A stretch of DNA of 45,113 nucleotides from Clostridia bacterium (GTDB lineage: Bacteria; Bacillota; Clostridia; Oscillospirales; Acutalibacteraceae): assembly GCA_017503785.1 (NCBI GenBank), contig JAFVSK010000009.1, positions 1 through 45,113 of the forward strand. The letters run 5' to 3'. The position numbers and the translations under genes were made by a program. Shown piece after piece: positions 38,055 to 45,113 of this stretch; positions within the stretch are counted from its first letter, which is position 1; each line of letters opens with the position of its first letter. The notes below the pieces were generated by a model. That model made no database searches and was not told where the DNA came from. It saw nothing but the letters and a program-made list of their open reading frames with translations.

Positions 38055-39959
38055 GTGATTCCGAATACGGTCTATTACGTTATCAGTGCTGTCCTCGTTT
38101 TGGGTGTGCTGATTGGTATCAGCATGATGAGTAAGGTGAAAAGTGCTAACAGCGGTAATACGCTGTCGGCCGTGTGTGCGTTGGCCGCCATACTGGTGGT
38201 TATGTATAACGCCGAAATCCTCACCGCCTGGCAAGCCTGGCTTGGCATTGCGATCGGCGCGGTAATCGGCCTTTTTGGCGCCGTTAAGGTCAAAATGATC
38301 GAAATGCCGCAGGCGGTGGCGCTGTTGAACGGCTTGGGCGGCTTGGCCAGTGCGCTCGTGGCAATCTTGACCATTGCTCAAGTAACGGATGCCACGCCGA
38401 ATAAATTGTTTGCCCTGTATACCGGCGCGCTGGCGTTGGTGGTGGGCTTTGTCACCTTCACGGGAAGCTTGGTTGCTGCCGGTAAGCTGCACAAGCTGCT
38501 GCCGCAAAAACCGGTTGTTTGGCCGGCTCACTCGGCGATCGTAGCGGTTACGCTGATTGCAACCGCGGCGGTGGTAGTCATCGCTCCCGAGTGTATGTGG
38601 CTCATTTCCGTTTTGTCGGCGTTCTTTGGCATGGCGTTTGCAATTCGCGTTGGCGGTGCCGATATGCCCATTACCATTTCCTTGCTCAACTCGCTTAGCG
38701 GTGTGGCAGGCGGCATTGCCGGTATCGCGGTGGGCGATCCGCTGTTGGTTGCCATCGGCGGTATCGTGGGTGCCTCCGGGTTGCTGCTCACCCAGATCAT
38801 GTGCAAGGCGATGAACCGTAGCCTGCTCAGCATTTTGCTGGGCGGCAAAGCGAAAAAGGCAGCTGCTCCGTCTGTAAAGGCGGAGGAAAAGGTTCAAGCG
38901 AAAACGGAAGAACCGGCTGGCGTTACGGTAGATACGGTTCTTAATACGGCAAAAAAAGTCATGATCGTCCCCGGCTACGGCATGGCGCTCGCACAGGCAC
39001 AAAGCGCGGTGAAGAGCTTGTCGGATAAGCTGGAAGCTAGCGGCGTGGAAGTTAAGTTTGCCATTCATCCGGTAGCGGGTCGTATGCCCGGCCACATGAA
39101 CGTGCTGTTGTGTGAGGTCGACGTTCCGTACGATAAGCTGTACGAAATGGAAGCCGTGAACGGTGAGTTCGCAGAATGTGACGCCGCCATCATCATCGGC
39201 GCAAACGATGTGGTAAACCCCGCAGCCAATACCGCCGAGGGCACGCCCATTTACGGTATGCCTGTGTTGAACGCTGCCGAGGCCAAGAACGTTATCGTTT
39301 GCAACTTTGATACAAAACCCGGCTATGCCGGCGTGCCGAATCCGTTGTACGAGGCTCCCAACACCATCTTGATGCTGGGTGATGCCAAGGAAACCGTAGC
39401 GCAACTGACGGCGGCTATCGGTGCTGCCGCGGCTTCTGCTGAGGAAAAAGCCGATACCGTATCGGTGGGGAGCGTTTTGGGATCGGCAAAGAAAGTGATG
39501 ATCGTCCCCGGCTACGGCATGGCGCTCGCACAGGCACAAAGCGCAGTGAAGAGCTTGTCGGATAAGCTGGAAGCTAGCGGCGTGGAAGTCAAGTTTGCCA
39601 TTCATCCGGTAGCGGGTCGTATGCCCGGCCACATGAACGTGCTGTTGTGTGAGGTCGACGTTCCGTACGATAAGCTGTACGAAATGGAGGCCGTGAACGG
39701 TGAGTTTGCTGAATGTGACGCCGCCATCATCATCGGCGCAAACGACGTGGTAAACCCCGCAGCCAACACCGCCGAGGGCACGCCCATTTACGGTATGCCC
39801 GTGCTGAATGCTGCCGAGGCCAAGAACGTTATCGTTTGCAACTTTGATACGAAGCCCGGCTATGCCGGCGTGCCGAACCCGTTATACGAGGCCCCCAACA
39901 CTATCTTGATGCTGGGTGATGCCAAGGAAACCGTGGCGCAGCTGATCGCTGCATTTTAA
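38055..39959 (+). CDS. pntB: NAD(P) transhydrogenase beta subunit with duplicated domain III
   Basis: 634 aa, compared with about 460 in normal PntB. Residues 1-265 are membrane domain II (nine or so helices). Residues 299-455 are a complete NADP-binding domain III, with VMIVPGYGMALAQAQ, HPVAGRMPGHMNVLL, GANDVVNPAA and GYAGVPNPLY. Residues 478-634 are a second complete domain III, identical to the first except for the last few residues, joined by a 22-residue Ala/Glu linker. The 2'-phosphate site expected as K-R-S before GYAGV reads N-F-D in both copies. The GTG start at 38055 directly follows the pntAB stop with AGGAGG upstream. The enzyme couples hydride transfer between NAD and NADP pools to proton movement; how two domains III share one domain I is unknown. 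Confidence 0.92.
   Translation: MIPNTVYYVISAVLVLGVLIGISMMSKVKSANSGNTLSAVCALAAILVVMYNAEILTAWQAWLGIAIGAVIGLFGAVKVKMIEMPQAVALLNGLGGLASALVAILTIAQVTDATPNKLFALYTGALALVVGFVTFTGSLVAAGKLHKLLPQKPVVWPAHSAIVAVTLIATAAVVVIAPECMWLISVLSAFFGMAFAIRVGGADMPITISLLNSLSGVAGGIAGIAVGDPLLVAIGGIVGASGLLLTQIMCKAMNRSLLSILLGGKAKKAAAPSVKAEEKVQAKTEEPAGVTVDTVLNTAKKVMIVPGYGMALAQAQSAVKSLSDKLEASGVEVKFAIHPVAGRMPGHMNVLLCEVDVPYDKLYEMEAVNGEFAECDAAIIIGANDVVNPAANTAEGTPIYGMPVLNAAEAKNVIVCNFDTKPGYAGVPNPLYEAPNTILMLGDAKETVAQLTAAIGAAAASAEEKADTVSVGSVLGSAKKVMIVPGYGMALAQAQSAVKSLSDKLEASGVEVKFAIHPVAGRMPGHMNVLLCEVDVPYDKLYEMEAVNGEFAECDAAIIIGANDVVNPAANTAEGTPIYGMPVLNAAEAKNVIVCNFDTKPGYAGVPNPLYEAPNTILMLGDAKETVAQLIAAF
38949..39416 (+). repeat. Domain III coding repeat, copy 1
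   Basis: First copy of an approximately 465-bp in-frame tandem repeat; copy 2 starts 537 bp later. By eye, about 18 positions differ, all silent until the last five codons, and most lie in the second half. Confidence 0.9.
39486..39953 (+). repeat. Domain III coding repeat, copy 2
   Basis: Second copy, ending at the pntB stop. See copy 1 at 38949. Confidence 0.9.
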
Positions 39960-39987
39960 CCAAAAATCCACTTCCCCCTTATATCGA

Positions 39988-40024
39988 GCAAGCGGCCACT
40001 CTTACTTGAGTGGCCGCTTGCTAT
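39988..40024 (+). terminator. Terminator after pntB
   Basis: 14-bp stem GCAAGCGGCCACTC (39988-40001) / GAGTGGCCGCTTGC (40008-40021), loop TTACTT. The T-tract is short. Confidence 0.75.
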
Positions 40025-40139
40025 TGTTTAGTGCGGATGAACACGACGGGCCAAAAACACCGGGCTGGTTTTGTTAAATTCGTTTTTACCGATGATATAA
40101 TTTTAATTGAGCTTTTTGTGTCTTTATCCGTCTAAGGCC

Positions 40140-40168
40140 TTGACGAAATGAGAAAAGTGTGCTACACT
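40140..40168 (+). promoter_or_regulatory. Promoter of the V-type ATPase operon
   Basis: TTGACG (40140-40145), 17 bp, TACACT (40163-40168). The interval 40025-40139 holds no gene or structure I can support. Confidence 0.65.
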
Positions 40169-40192
40169 TTAGCAAGTAGATATACTTGTATT

Positions 40193-40238
40193 AATGGATC
40201 CAGCTGTCTGCAGAGAAACCTGGATCCATTTTGTTTTT
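40193..40238 (+). terminator. Leader terminator / attenuator ahead of the V-type ATPase operon
   Basis: 11-bp stem AATGGATCCAG (40193-40203) / CTGGATCCATT (40220-40230), 16-nt loop with an inner CTG/CAG pairing, then TTGTTTTT. It lies about 15 nt after the predicted transcription start and 40 nt before the first gene, so it would yield a 60-nt RNA unless bypassed. Confidence 0.7.
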
Positions 40239-40278
40239 AGCAGTAAATTTATCTAAATATAAAAAAGGAGATAGAATT

Positions 40279-40887
40279 ATGGAAGTTCAACTTCAGGAGC
40301 TTATTGAGCAGATCAAGAAGGACGGTGCGGAGGCTGCCGAGGCGGAAGCCAAGGCTATAGTTGAAGAGGCAAAGTCGGATGCCGAAAAGATTGTTGCGCA
40401 AGCACAGGCGCAGGCAGACAAAATCTTAGCCGATGCAAAAGCTGAAGCTGAGCGAATGACGAAATCAAGTGAGGATGCGATTCGTCAGGCTGGTCGCAAT
40501 CTGCTGATCTCTTTCAGAGAAAGTGTAACAAGAGAACTAAAGGCTGTCGTTGGCGAACAGGTTACGGCAGTATATTCATCAGAGGCGCTCGCAAAGCTGG
40601 TTATCAGTATTGTTGAAAACTGGGCAGATCAGCCTGATGCTGAAGATGTCGCGGTGATCTTGAACACTCAAGACCTTAAAAAATTAGAAGATATCTTTGC
40701 GGCAGCTCTTAAAGAAAAGCTGTTAAAAGGTATTACGTTAAAAGCGAATGATAATTTTGACGGTGGATTCCGTATCGCTGTAAATAGCGGCAGTGCATAT
40801 TACGATTATTCGGCAGAGGCGGTTGTGGATATGCTTTCGAATTATCTTAGTCCTAAGGTTACCGAGCTTTTGAAAGAGGCGAAGTAA
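40279..40887 (+). CDS. atpE: V-type ATP synthase subunit E
   Basis: 202 aa. The N-terminal two fifths is a long Ala/Glu/Lys coiled coil (about 5-80) forming the peripheral stalk; the C-terminal globular part holds GGFRIAVNSGSAYYDYS (about 161-177). It ties the catalytic head to the membrane sector. AAAAGGAG is 8 nt before the ATG at 40279. It is first in the operon, without the I and K genes that often come first in clostridial V-ATPase operons. Confidence 0.88.
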   Translation: MEVQLQELIEQIKKDGAEAAEAEAKAIVEEAKSDAEKIVAQAQAQADKILADAKAEAERMTKSSEDAIRQAGRNLLISFRESVTRELKAVVGEQVTAVYSSEALAKLVISIVENWADQPDAEDVAVILNTQDLKKLEDIFAAALKEKLLKGITLKANDNFDGGFRIAVNSGSAYYDYSAEAVVDMLSNYLSPKVTELLKEAK

Positions 40888-40892
40888 TAACT

Positions 40893-41450
40893 ATGGCTGA
40901 ATATTATTTAATATCGCAGTTGCCGTCTTTGGATGGGATAAGTGAAAACGATCCGCTTCCGATTACCGAAGAACAATTTACAGAGCTATGTAACCGCTTT
41001 TTAGAAAAAAAGTCACAGGAAGCTCTGGAAAAACTTACTTTATCACCTTCTAAAAAATTTGAAAGTTCGGGGTCTGCTTTGATTGATGCCTGGAACGAAA
41101 GAGAAAGAGAACTTCGGTTTGCGCTTGGTAAAGTTCGGGCCGAGAAAATGAAAAAAGTCTTTGACACAGAAAACAGGGTTTTTCCTGTGGAATATATCAA
41201 GGCAGCAAGTGCGGCACTAGAAATAGAAAATCCAATGGAAGCAGAAAAATATCTAAACAGTTACCGCTTGTCGATCTTAGAAACGTTAAGACCCATGGAT
41301 AACTTCTCTGAGGAGTACATCTTCTATTATGGGCTTAAATTAAAATTGCTTCTTCGTATAAGGCAGTTTGATACAAAGAGCGGAGAGCAAGCATACAAAA
41401 ATATATACGACTCCATTTTAAACGGAGATAGGCTGGAGGCAAAACAATGA
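40893..41450 (+). CDS. DUF2764-family protein of V-type ATPase operons
   Basis: 185 aa. It starts with AEYYLISQLPSLDG, the typical opening of the DUF2764 family, which sits between subunits E and A in V-ATPase operons of spirochaetes, Chlamydiae and Bacteroidetes and probably replaces the C/d subunit that couples rotor and stalk. The rest is mainly helical. It overlaps the subunit A gene by 4 nt (ATGA). Confidence 0.8.
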   Translation: MAEYYLISQLPSLDGISENDPLPITEEQFTELCNRFLEKKSQEALEKLTLSPSKKFESSGSALIDAWNERERELRFALGKVRAEKMKKVFDTENRVFPVEYIKAASAALEIENPMEAEKYLNSYRLSILETLRPMDNFSEEYIFYYGLKLKLLLRIRQFDTKSGEQAYKNIYDSILNGDRLEAKQ

Positions 41451-43216
41451 CCGAAAATAAAGGAAAGGTAGTAAGCATAAACGGAAACTTGGTGTCGGTA
41501 GAATTTGACGGCAACGTTTCTATGAACGAAATATGCTACGTTGTTGTGGGGGATACTACCCTTAAAAGCGAGGTTATCCGTATAAAAGGTAACGTAGCAC
41601 AAGTGCAGGTTTATGAAATGACCGATGGCATTCAATGCGGGGATACGGTTGAATTTACGGGAGATATGCTCTCGGCAGATCTCGGCCCCGGATTACTCGG
41701 CCAGATATATGACGGACTGCAAAATCCGCTTCCTATTTTAGCAGAGCAAGCAGGTTGGTTTTTGGAAAGAGGAATTTATGCAGACGGACTCAATACGGAA
41801 AAGAAATGGGAATTCACACCGACTGCGACGGTTGGCGAGAGCGTTCGTGCGGGTGAATACATCGGCACAGTGCCCGAAGGTCCGTTTACACATAAAATTT
41901 TTGTTCCCTTTTATCTGCTTGGGAACTATACGGTAAAATCTATTGCCGACAAGGGCGAATATACCGTTAAAGAAACCATTGCGGTAGTAACCGATGAGCG
42001 AGGCCGCGAGATCCCCATATCCATGTCCTTTAAGTGGCCTGTTAAACGTGCGGTAAAGTGTTATAGCGAGAGATTGGCACCTATTGAAACAATGGAAACC
42101 AAGGTGCGCCTTATCGACTCGTTCTTCCCTGTAGCAAAAGGCGGAACCTATTGCACTCCCGGACCGTTTGGCGCAGGTAAAACGGTGCTACAGCATACCA
42201 CTTCAAAATATGCAGATGTAGATATCGTTATTATCGCCGCCTGCGGTGAGCGTGCAGGTGAGGTTGTTGAAACACTTACCGAGTTTCCCGAACTGACCGA
42301 CCCTAAAACCGGTCGTTCGCTTATGGAACGCACCATTATTATATGTAACACCTCCTCTATGCCCGTTGCTTCCCGCGAAGCTTCGGTTTATACCGCAGTA
42401 ACACTTGCTGAGTACTATCGCCAAATGGGTCTTGATGTTCTTATGTTGGCAGACTCAACCTCTCGCTGGGCACAGGCGATGCGTGAAATGTCGGGCAGAC
42501 TTGAAGAAATTCCCGGCGAGGAGGCTTTCCCCGCATATCTTGAATCGTACATTGCGGCATTTTACGAAAGAGCAGGTTATGTCCGTTTGCCTGACGGCAG
42601 TACGGGTTCTGTTACTATCGGCGGTACGGTATCCCCGGCAGGCGGCAACTTTGAAGAACCCGTAACACAAGCGACCTTAAAAGTTGTAGGTGCTTTCCAC
42701 GGTCTTTCCCGTGAACGTTCGGATGCAAGAAAGTATCCTGCCATTGACCCGCTTATCTCTTGGTCGAAGTATAACAGTGTTATTGATGGTGAAAAGCTGG
42801 AATTTTGCAAGAGAATTCTTCATTACGGTGACGAGATCGGCTCTATGATGAAGGTCGTCGGCGAAGAAGGGACTACACTTTCAGATTACATTACCTATTT
42901 GAAATCTGAAATGCTCGATGCGGTTTATCTGCAACAGAACTCCTTCGATTTGGTTGAGGCAAATTGCGGAAAACAGCGTCAGCGTTATGTTACCGATAAA
43001 CTCGTATATGTTTTAGGCAGCGATTATGCTCTTCCGAATAAAGACGATGCGAGAGGCTTCTTTAACCGTATGCGTCAAAAATTCATCGATTGGAATTACA
43101 CCGAGTTTGAGAGCGAAGCGTTTAAAAAAGCAGAAACTGAGATCGATGAATTGTATCACAAAGGCGAAGGCAAATTAGCCGCGCCCACTGAAAAACTATT
43201 AAAGGACGGTGAATGA
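41447..43216 (+). CDS. atpA: V-type ATP synthase subunit A (catalytic)
   Basis: 589 aa. Catalytic subunit of the V/A-type rotary ATPase. An N-terminal barrel (about 1-75) and the bulge domain precede the nucleotide domain with Walker [10 protein letters not shown] (about 239-247), GERAGEVVE (catalytic Glu region) and the Walker-B strand [12 protein letters not shown]. The C-terminal helical domain is complete. Overlaps of 4 nt on both ends couple it to the genes before and after. In other bacteria such enzymes pump Na+ or H+; the ion is decided by subunits outside this window. Confidence 0.95.
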   Translation: MTENKGKVVSINGNLVSVEFDGNVSMNEICYVVVGDTTLKSEVIRIKGNVAQVQVYEMTDGIQCGDTVEFTGDMLSADLGPGLLGQIYDGLQNPLPILAEQAGWFLERGIYADGLNTEKKWEFTPTATVGESVRAGEYIGTVPEGPFTHKIFVPFYLLGNYTVKSIADKGEYTVKETIAVVTDERGREIPISMSFKWPVKRAVKCYSERLAPIETMETKVRLIDSFFPVAKGGTYCTPGPFGAGKTVLQHTTSKYADVDIVIIAACGERAGEVVETLTEFPELTDPKTGRSLMERTIIICNTSSMPVASREASVYTAVTLAEYYRQMGLDVLMLADSTSRWAQAMREMSGRLEEIPGEEAFPAYLESYIAAFYERAGYVRLPDGSTGSVTIGGTVSPAGGNFEEPVTQATLKVVGAFHGLSRERSDARKYPAIDPLISWSKYNSVIDGEKLEFCKRILHYGDEIGSMMKVVGEEGTTLSDYITYLKSEMLDAVYLQQNSFDLVEANCGKQRQRYVTDKLVYVLGSDYALPNKDDARGFFNRMRQKFIDWNYTEFESEAFKKAETEIDELYHKGEGKLAAPTEKLLKDGE

Positions 43217-44514
43217 GATTGAATAAAGTATATAATCGAATAGAATCCATTACCGGTAATGTTATCACTGTCCGAGCAAATGGTGTTAAGTATAAGGAAT
43301 TGGCACAGATCAATACACGCTTCGGCAAGTCCTTGGCTCAGGTTAATAAAATTGAGGGAGATATTGTTTCTCTGCAGGTTTTTGCCGGCGGTCAAGGCGT
43401 TTCTACAGGCGATGAAGTGCGCTTCCTCGGCCACGAAATGCGAGTGTCCTTCAGTGAAGATTTGTTAGGACGTATATTCAACGGCTCAGGAGAGCCGAGA
43501 GATAAAGGCCCTGCGCTTACGGAGAATATGAAACCCATCGGTGGCCCCTCTGTGAATCCCACGAAGCGTATTCTCGCCAATCGAATGATGAGAACCAACA
43601 TTCCTATGATTGATATGTTCAACACCTTGGTTGTTTCTCAGAAACTGCCCATTTTCTCAATTTCGGGTGAGCCGTATAACCAACTTCTTGCCCGAATTGC
43701 CATGCAGGCAGAAGCCGATGTAATCGTTCTTGGCGGTATGGGTCTTAAATATGATGACTTCCTGTATTTCAAGGATGCGCTTTCCAAAGGCGGAGCACTC
43801 AGCAAAACCGTTATGTTTATTCATACCGCTTCCGATCCTACCGTTGAGTGCATGATGATTCCCGATATGGTGTTGGCGGTAGCGGAGCAATTTGCGCTTC
43901 AGAATAAGGACGTATTGGTGCTTCTTACCGATATGACCAACTTTGCTGATGCTATGAAGGAAATTGCTATTACGCAGGAACAGGTTCCTTCCAATCGAGG
44001 ATATCCCGGCGACCTGTATTCTCAGCTTGCAGCCCGTTACGAAAAGGCGGTTGATTTTGCTGATTCGGGTTCGGTCACCGTTTTAGCCGTTACTACAATG
44101 CCCGGTGATGACGTTACTCATCCGGTTCCCGACAATACAGGATATATTACCGAAGGTCAGTATTATCTTAAAGGCGGTCGTATAGAGCCGTTCGGTTCTT
44201 TGTCCCGACTGAAGCAAAACGTAAACGGTAAAACACGGAAAGACCATCGAACACTTATGGATGCGATGATTCGCCTGTATTCTTCCTACAAGGAAACGCT
44301 TGAAAAGAAAAACATGGGTTTTTCTATGAGTCGTTGGGATGAAAAACTGCTGAAATACGGGGAACTTTTTGAAAACAAACTAATGTCGCTGTCTGTTAAT
44401 CTTTCGCTTGAAGATGCACTTGATTTGGGATGGGAGATTTTAGCGGATTGCTTTGAAAAAGACGAAACCGGAATCAAGTCAGACCTCGCTGATGAATTTT
44501 GGCCTAAACGTTAA
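43213..44514 (+). CDS. atpB: V-type ATP synthase subunit B (non-catalytic)
   Basis: 433 aa. It lacks a Walker A, as expected for the regulatory B subunit, and keeps the conserved [12 protein letters not shown]-like loop (here [13 protein letters not shown], about 89-101), [29 protein letters not shown] and [12 protein letters not shown]-like [14 protein letters not shown]. Length is normal. The ATG overlaps the subunit A stop (ATGA). Confidence 0.95.
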   Translation: MRLNKVYNRIESITGNVITVRANGVKYKELAQINTRFGKSLAQVNKIEGDIVSLQVFAGGQGVSTGDEVRFLGHEMRVSFSEDLLGRIFNGSGEPRDKGPALTENMKPIGGPSVNPTKRILANRMMRTNIPMIDMFNTLVVSQKLPIFSISGEPYNQLLARIAMQAEADVIVLGGMGLKYDDFLYFKDALSKGGALSKTVMFIHTASDPTVECMMIPDMVLAVAEQFALQNKDVLVLLTDMTNFADAMKEIAITQEQVPSNRGYPGDLYSQLAARYEKAVDFADSGSVTVLAVTTMPGDDVTHPVPDNTGYITEGQYYLKGGRIEPFGSLSRLKQNVNGKTRKDHRTLMDAMIRLYSSYKETLEKKNMGFSMSRWDEKLLKYGELFENKLMSLSVNLSLEDALDLGWEILADCFEKDETGIKSDLADEFWPKR

Positions 44515-44528
44515 GGAGGTCTGTGGCT

Positions 44529-45113
44529 TTGGCAAAAATCAAACTAACTAAAAATGAGTTGAAGGTACAAAAAGACGCACTTAAAATGTACCGTAGATAT
44601 TTGCCTACTCTAACGCTGAAAAAGCAACAACTCCAATCGGAGATCCGCACGATCGAAGCCCAGGCGAAAGCCGTGAGAAAAGAAAGAGAAGATCTTGAAT
44701 TCGGCTTTCGTGAATGGATCGCTGTTTTCAGTGAAATGGATGCCTTCCCCAAGGGGATCATAGCTGTTAGCAATATTCGCAAAGGGAAAGGGAATATTGC
44801 AGGCGTGGATATTCCTACGTTTGAGGGCGCGGATTTTAAAAGAGGAGATTATGATCTTTACGAAACACCTCTTTGGGTGGATATCGCCGCAAACCATATG
44901 GAAAAGGCAATGTCCCTTGATTTAGAGGCGGAAGTGTTAGATGAACAGGTCAGACTATTAGAGATTGAATTGCTTTCAACTTCTCAAAGAGTCAACCTGT
45001 TTGAAAAGGTTAAAATCCCCGAAACCGAGGAAAATATCAAAAAAATATCGATTTATATGGCAGACCAACAGGTTAGTGCCGTAGTGCGTTCAAAAATATC
45101 AAAACGAAAGATA
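44529..45113 (+). CDS. atpD: V-type ATP synthase subunit D (partial at window end)
   Basis: 195 codons visible, no stop before the window ends. Subunit D is the central rotor stalk: a long antiparallel coiled coil, with LTKNELKVQKDALKMYRRYL at the N-terminus (about 5-24) and a matching C-terminal helix that ends here with VNLFEKVKIPETEENIKKI. The start is the TTG at 44529, 9 nt after AAGGAGG; a GTG at 44523 is too close to that site. Subunits I and K are expected just beyond. Confidence 0.88.
   Translation, partial: MAKIKLTKNELKVQKDALKMYRRYLPTLTLKKQQLQSEIRTIEAQAKAVRKEREDLEFGFREWIAVFSEMDAFPKGIIAVSNIRKGKGNIAGVDIPTFEGADFKRGDYDLYETPLWVDIAANHMEKAMSLDLEAEVLDEQVRLLEIELLSTSQRVNLFEKVKIPETEENIKKISIYMADQQVSAVVRSKISKRKI

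Noticed and set aside
37731-39632. 633-codon open frame on the minus strand, with internal repeats
   Set aside because: Antisense shadow of pntAB/pntB; its repeats merely mirror the domain III duplication.
38949-39953. Domain III duplication as an assembly error
   Set aside because: About 18 scattered silent differences between copies are not expected from a collapsed or repeated read.

Overview
The window looks like a chromosomal segment of a gut-type Clostridia (Firmicutes), most probably Oscillospirales/Ruminococcaceae. The reasons are a SCIFF peptide with its radical SAM maturase (a clostridial hallmark), consensus sigma-A promoters with 17-bp spacers, strong AGGAGG ribosome sites, many short rho-independent terminators, and an anaerobic gene set (feoAB, D-lactate dehydrogenase, V-type ATPase, proton-translocating transhydrogenase). 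Species cannot be fixed from the sequence alone.

Layout. 1-1140: an AT-rich island with an 18-bp-stem bidirectional terminator, an array of short hairpins separated by ATGAAG/CTTCAT spacers, a four-helix-bundle (S23/Avd-like) gene and a zinc-ribbon lipoprotein. 1286-2905: an SGNH hydrolase, then a gene-poor stretch holding a second, decayed hairpin array flanked by a 9-bp direct repeat. 2906-4769: two membrane proteins divergent from a TetR regulator with a cluster of AAGTGTTGG boxes. 4849-10015: an MFS remnant, a YeiH-family transporter, an SGNH hydrolase, a NodB deacetylase, an EEP-fold phosphatase/nuclease and a CE15-like lipoprotein. 10052-12028: LysR divergent from an ornithine cyclodeaminase-family gene. 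12136-19893: a GDY-repeat membrane protein, a GH35-GH43 operon, a 3-methyladenine glycosylase, an SLC45-like MFS / GDPD / TrmO run and an XRE regulator. 20026-21277: tRNA-Thr(CGU) and mnmA. 21341-26979: LysR divergent from YitT / alanine-dehydrogenase-like / M20 peptidase / MmgE-PrpD, apparently a LysR-controlled catabolic operon of unknown substrate. 27018-33141: PadR-DUF2812 divergent from the SCIFF locus (scfA-scfB), followed by an Orn/Lys/Arg decarboxylase-family gene, a TIM-barrel isomerase and ldhA. 33204-35822: feoA, feoB and a FeoB-associated Cys-rich protein under three TTAG-N6-CTAA (DtxR-type) boxes. 36076-39959: Lrp/AsnC and pntAA-pntAB-pntB. 40140 to the end: a V-type ATPase operon E-(DUF2764)-A-B-D with a terminator in its leader, running off the window.

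The most unusual items are: (i) a PntB whose NADP-binding domain III is tandemly duplicated, with two protein copies that are identical except at the last few residues but differ by about 18 silent changes, and in which the residues expected to hold the 2'-phosphate of NADP are replaced; (ii) two hairpin arrays of shared architecture, one beside an Avd/S23-like four-helix-bundle gene and each bracketed by direct repeats, suggesting a small undescribed mobile element; (iii) a SCIFF peptide lacking the expected Thr thioether acceptor; (iv) a D-lactate dehydrogenase with a four-cysteine tail directly before an iron-regulated operon; (v) a spirochaete/chlamydia-style V-ATPase gene order in a clostridium.

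All calls are by eye from sequence motifs. No database search or folding calculation was run.
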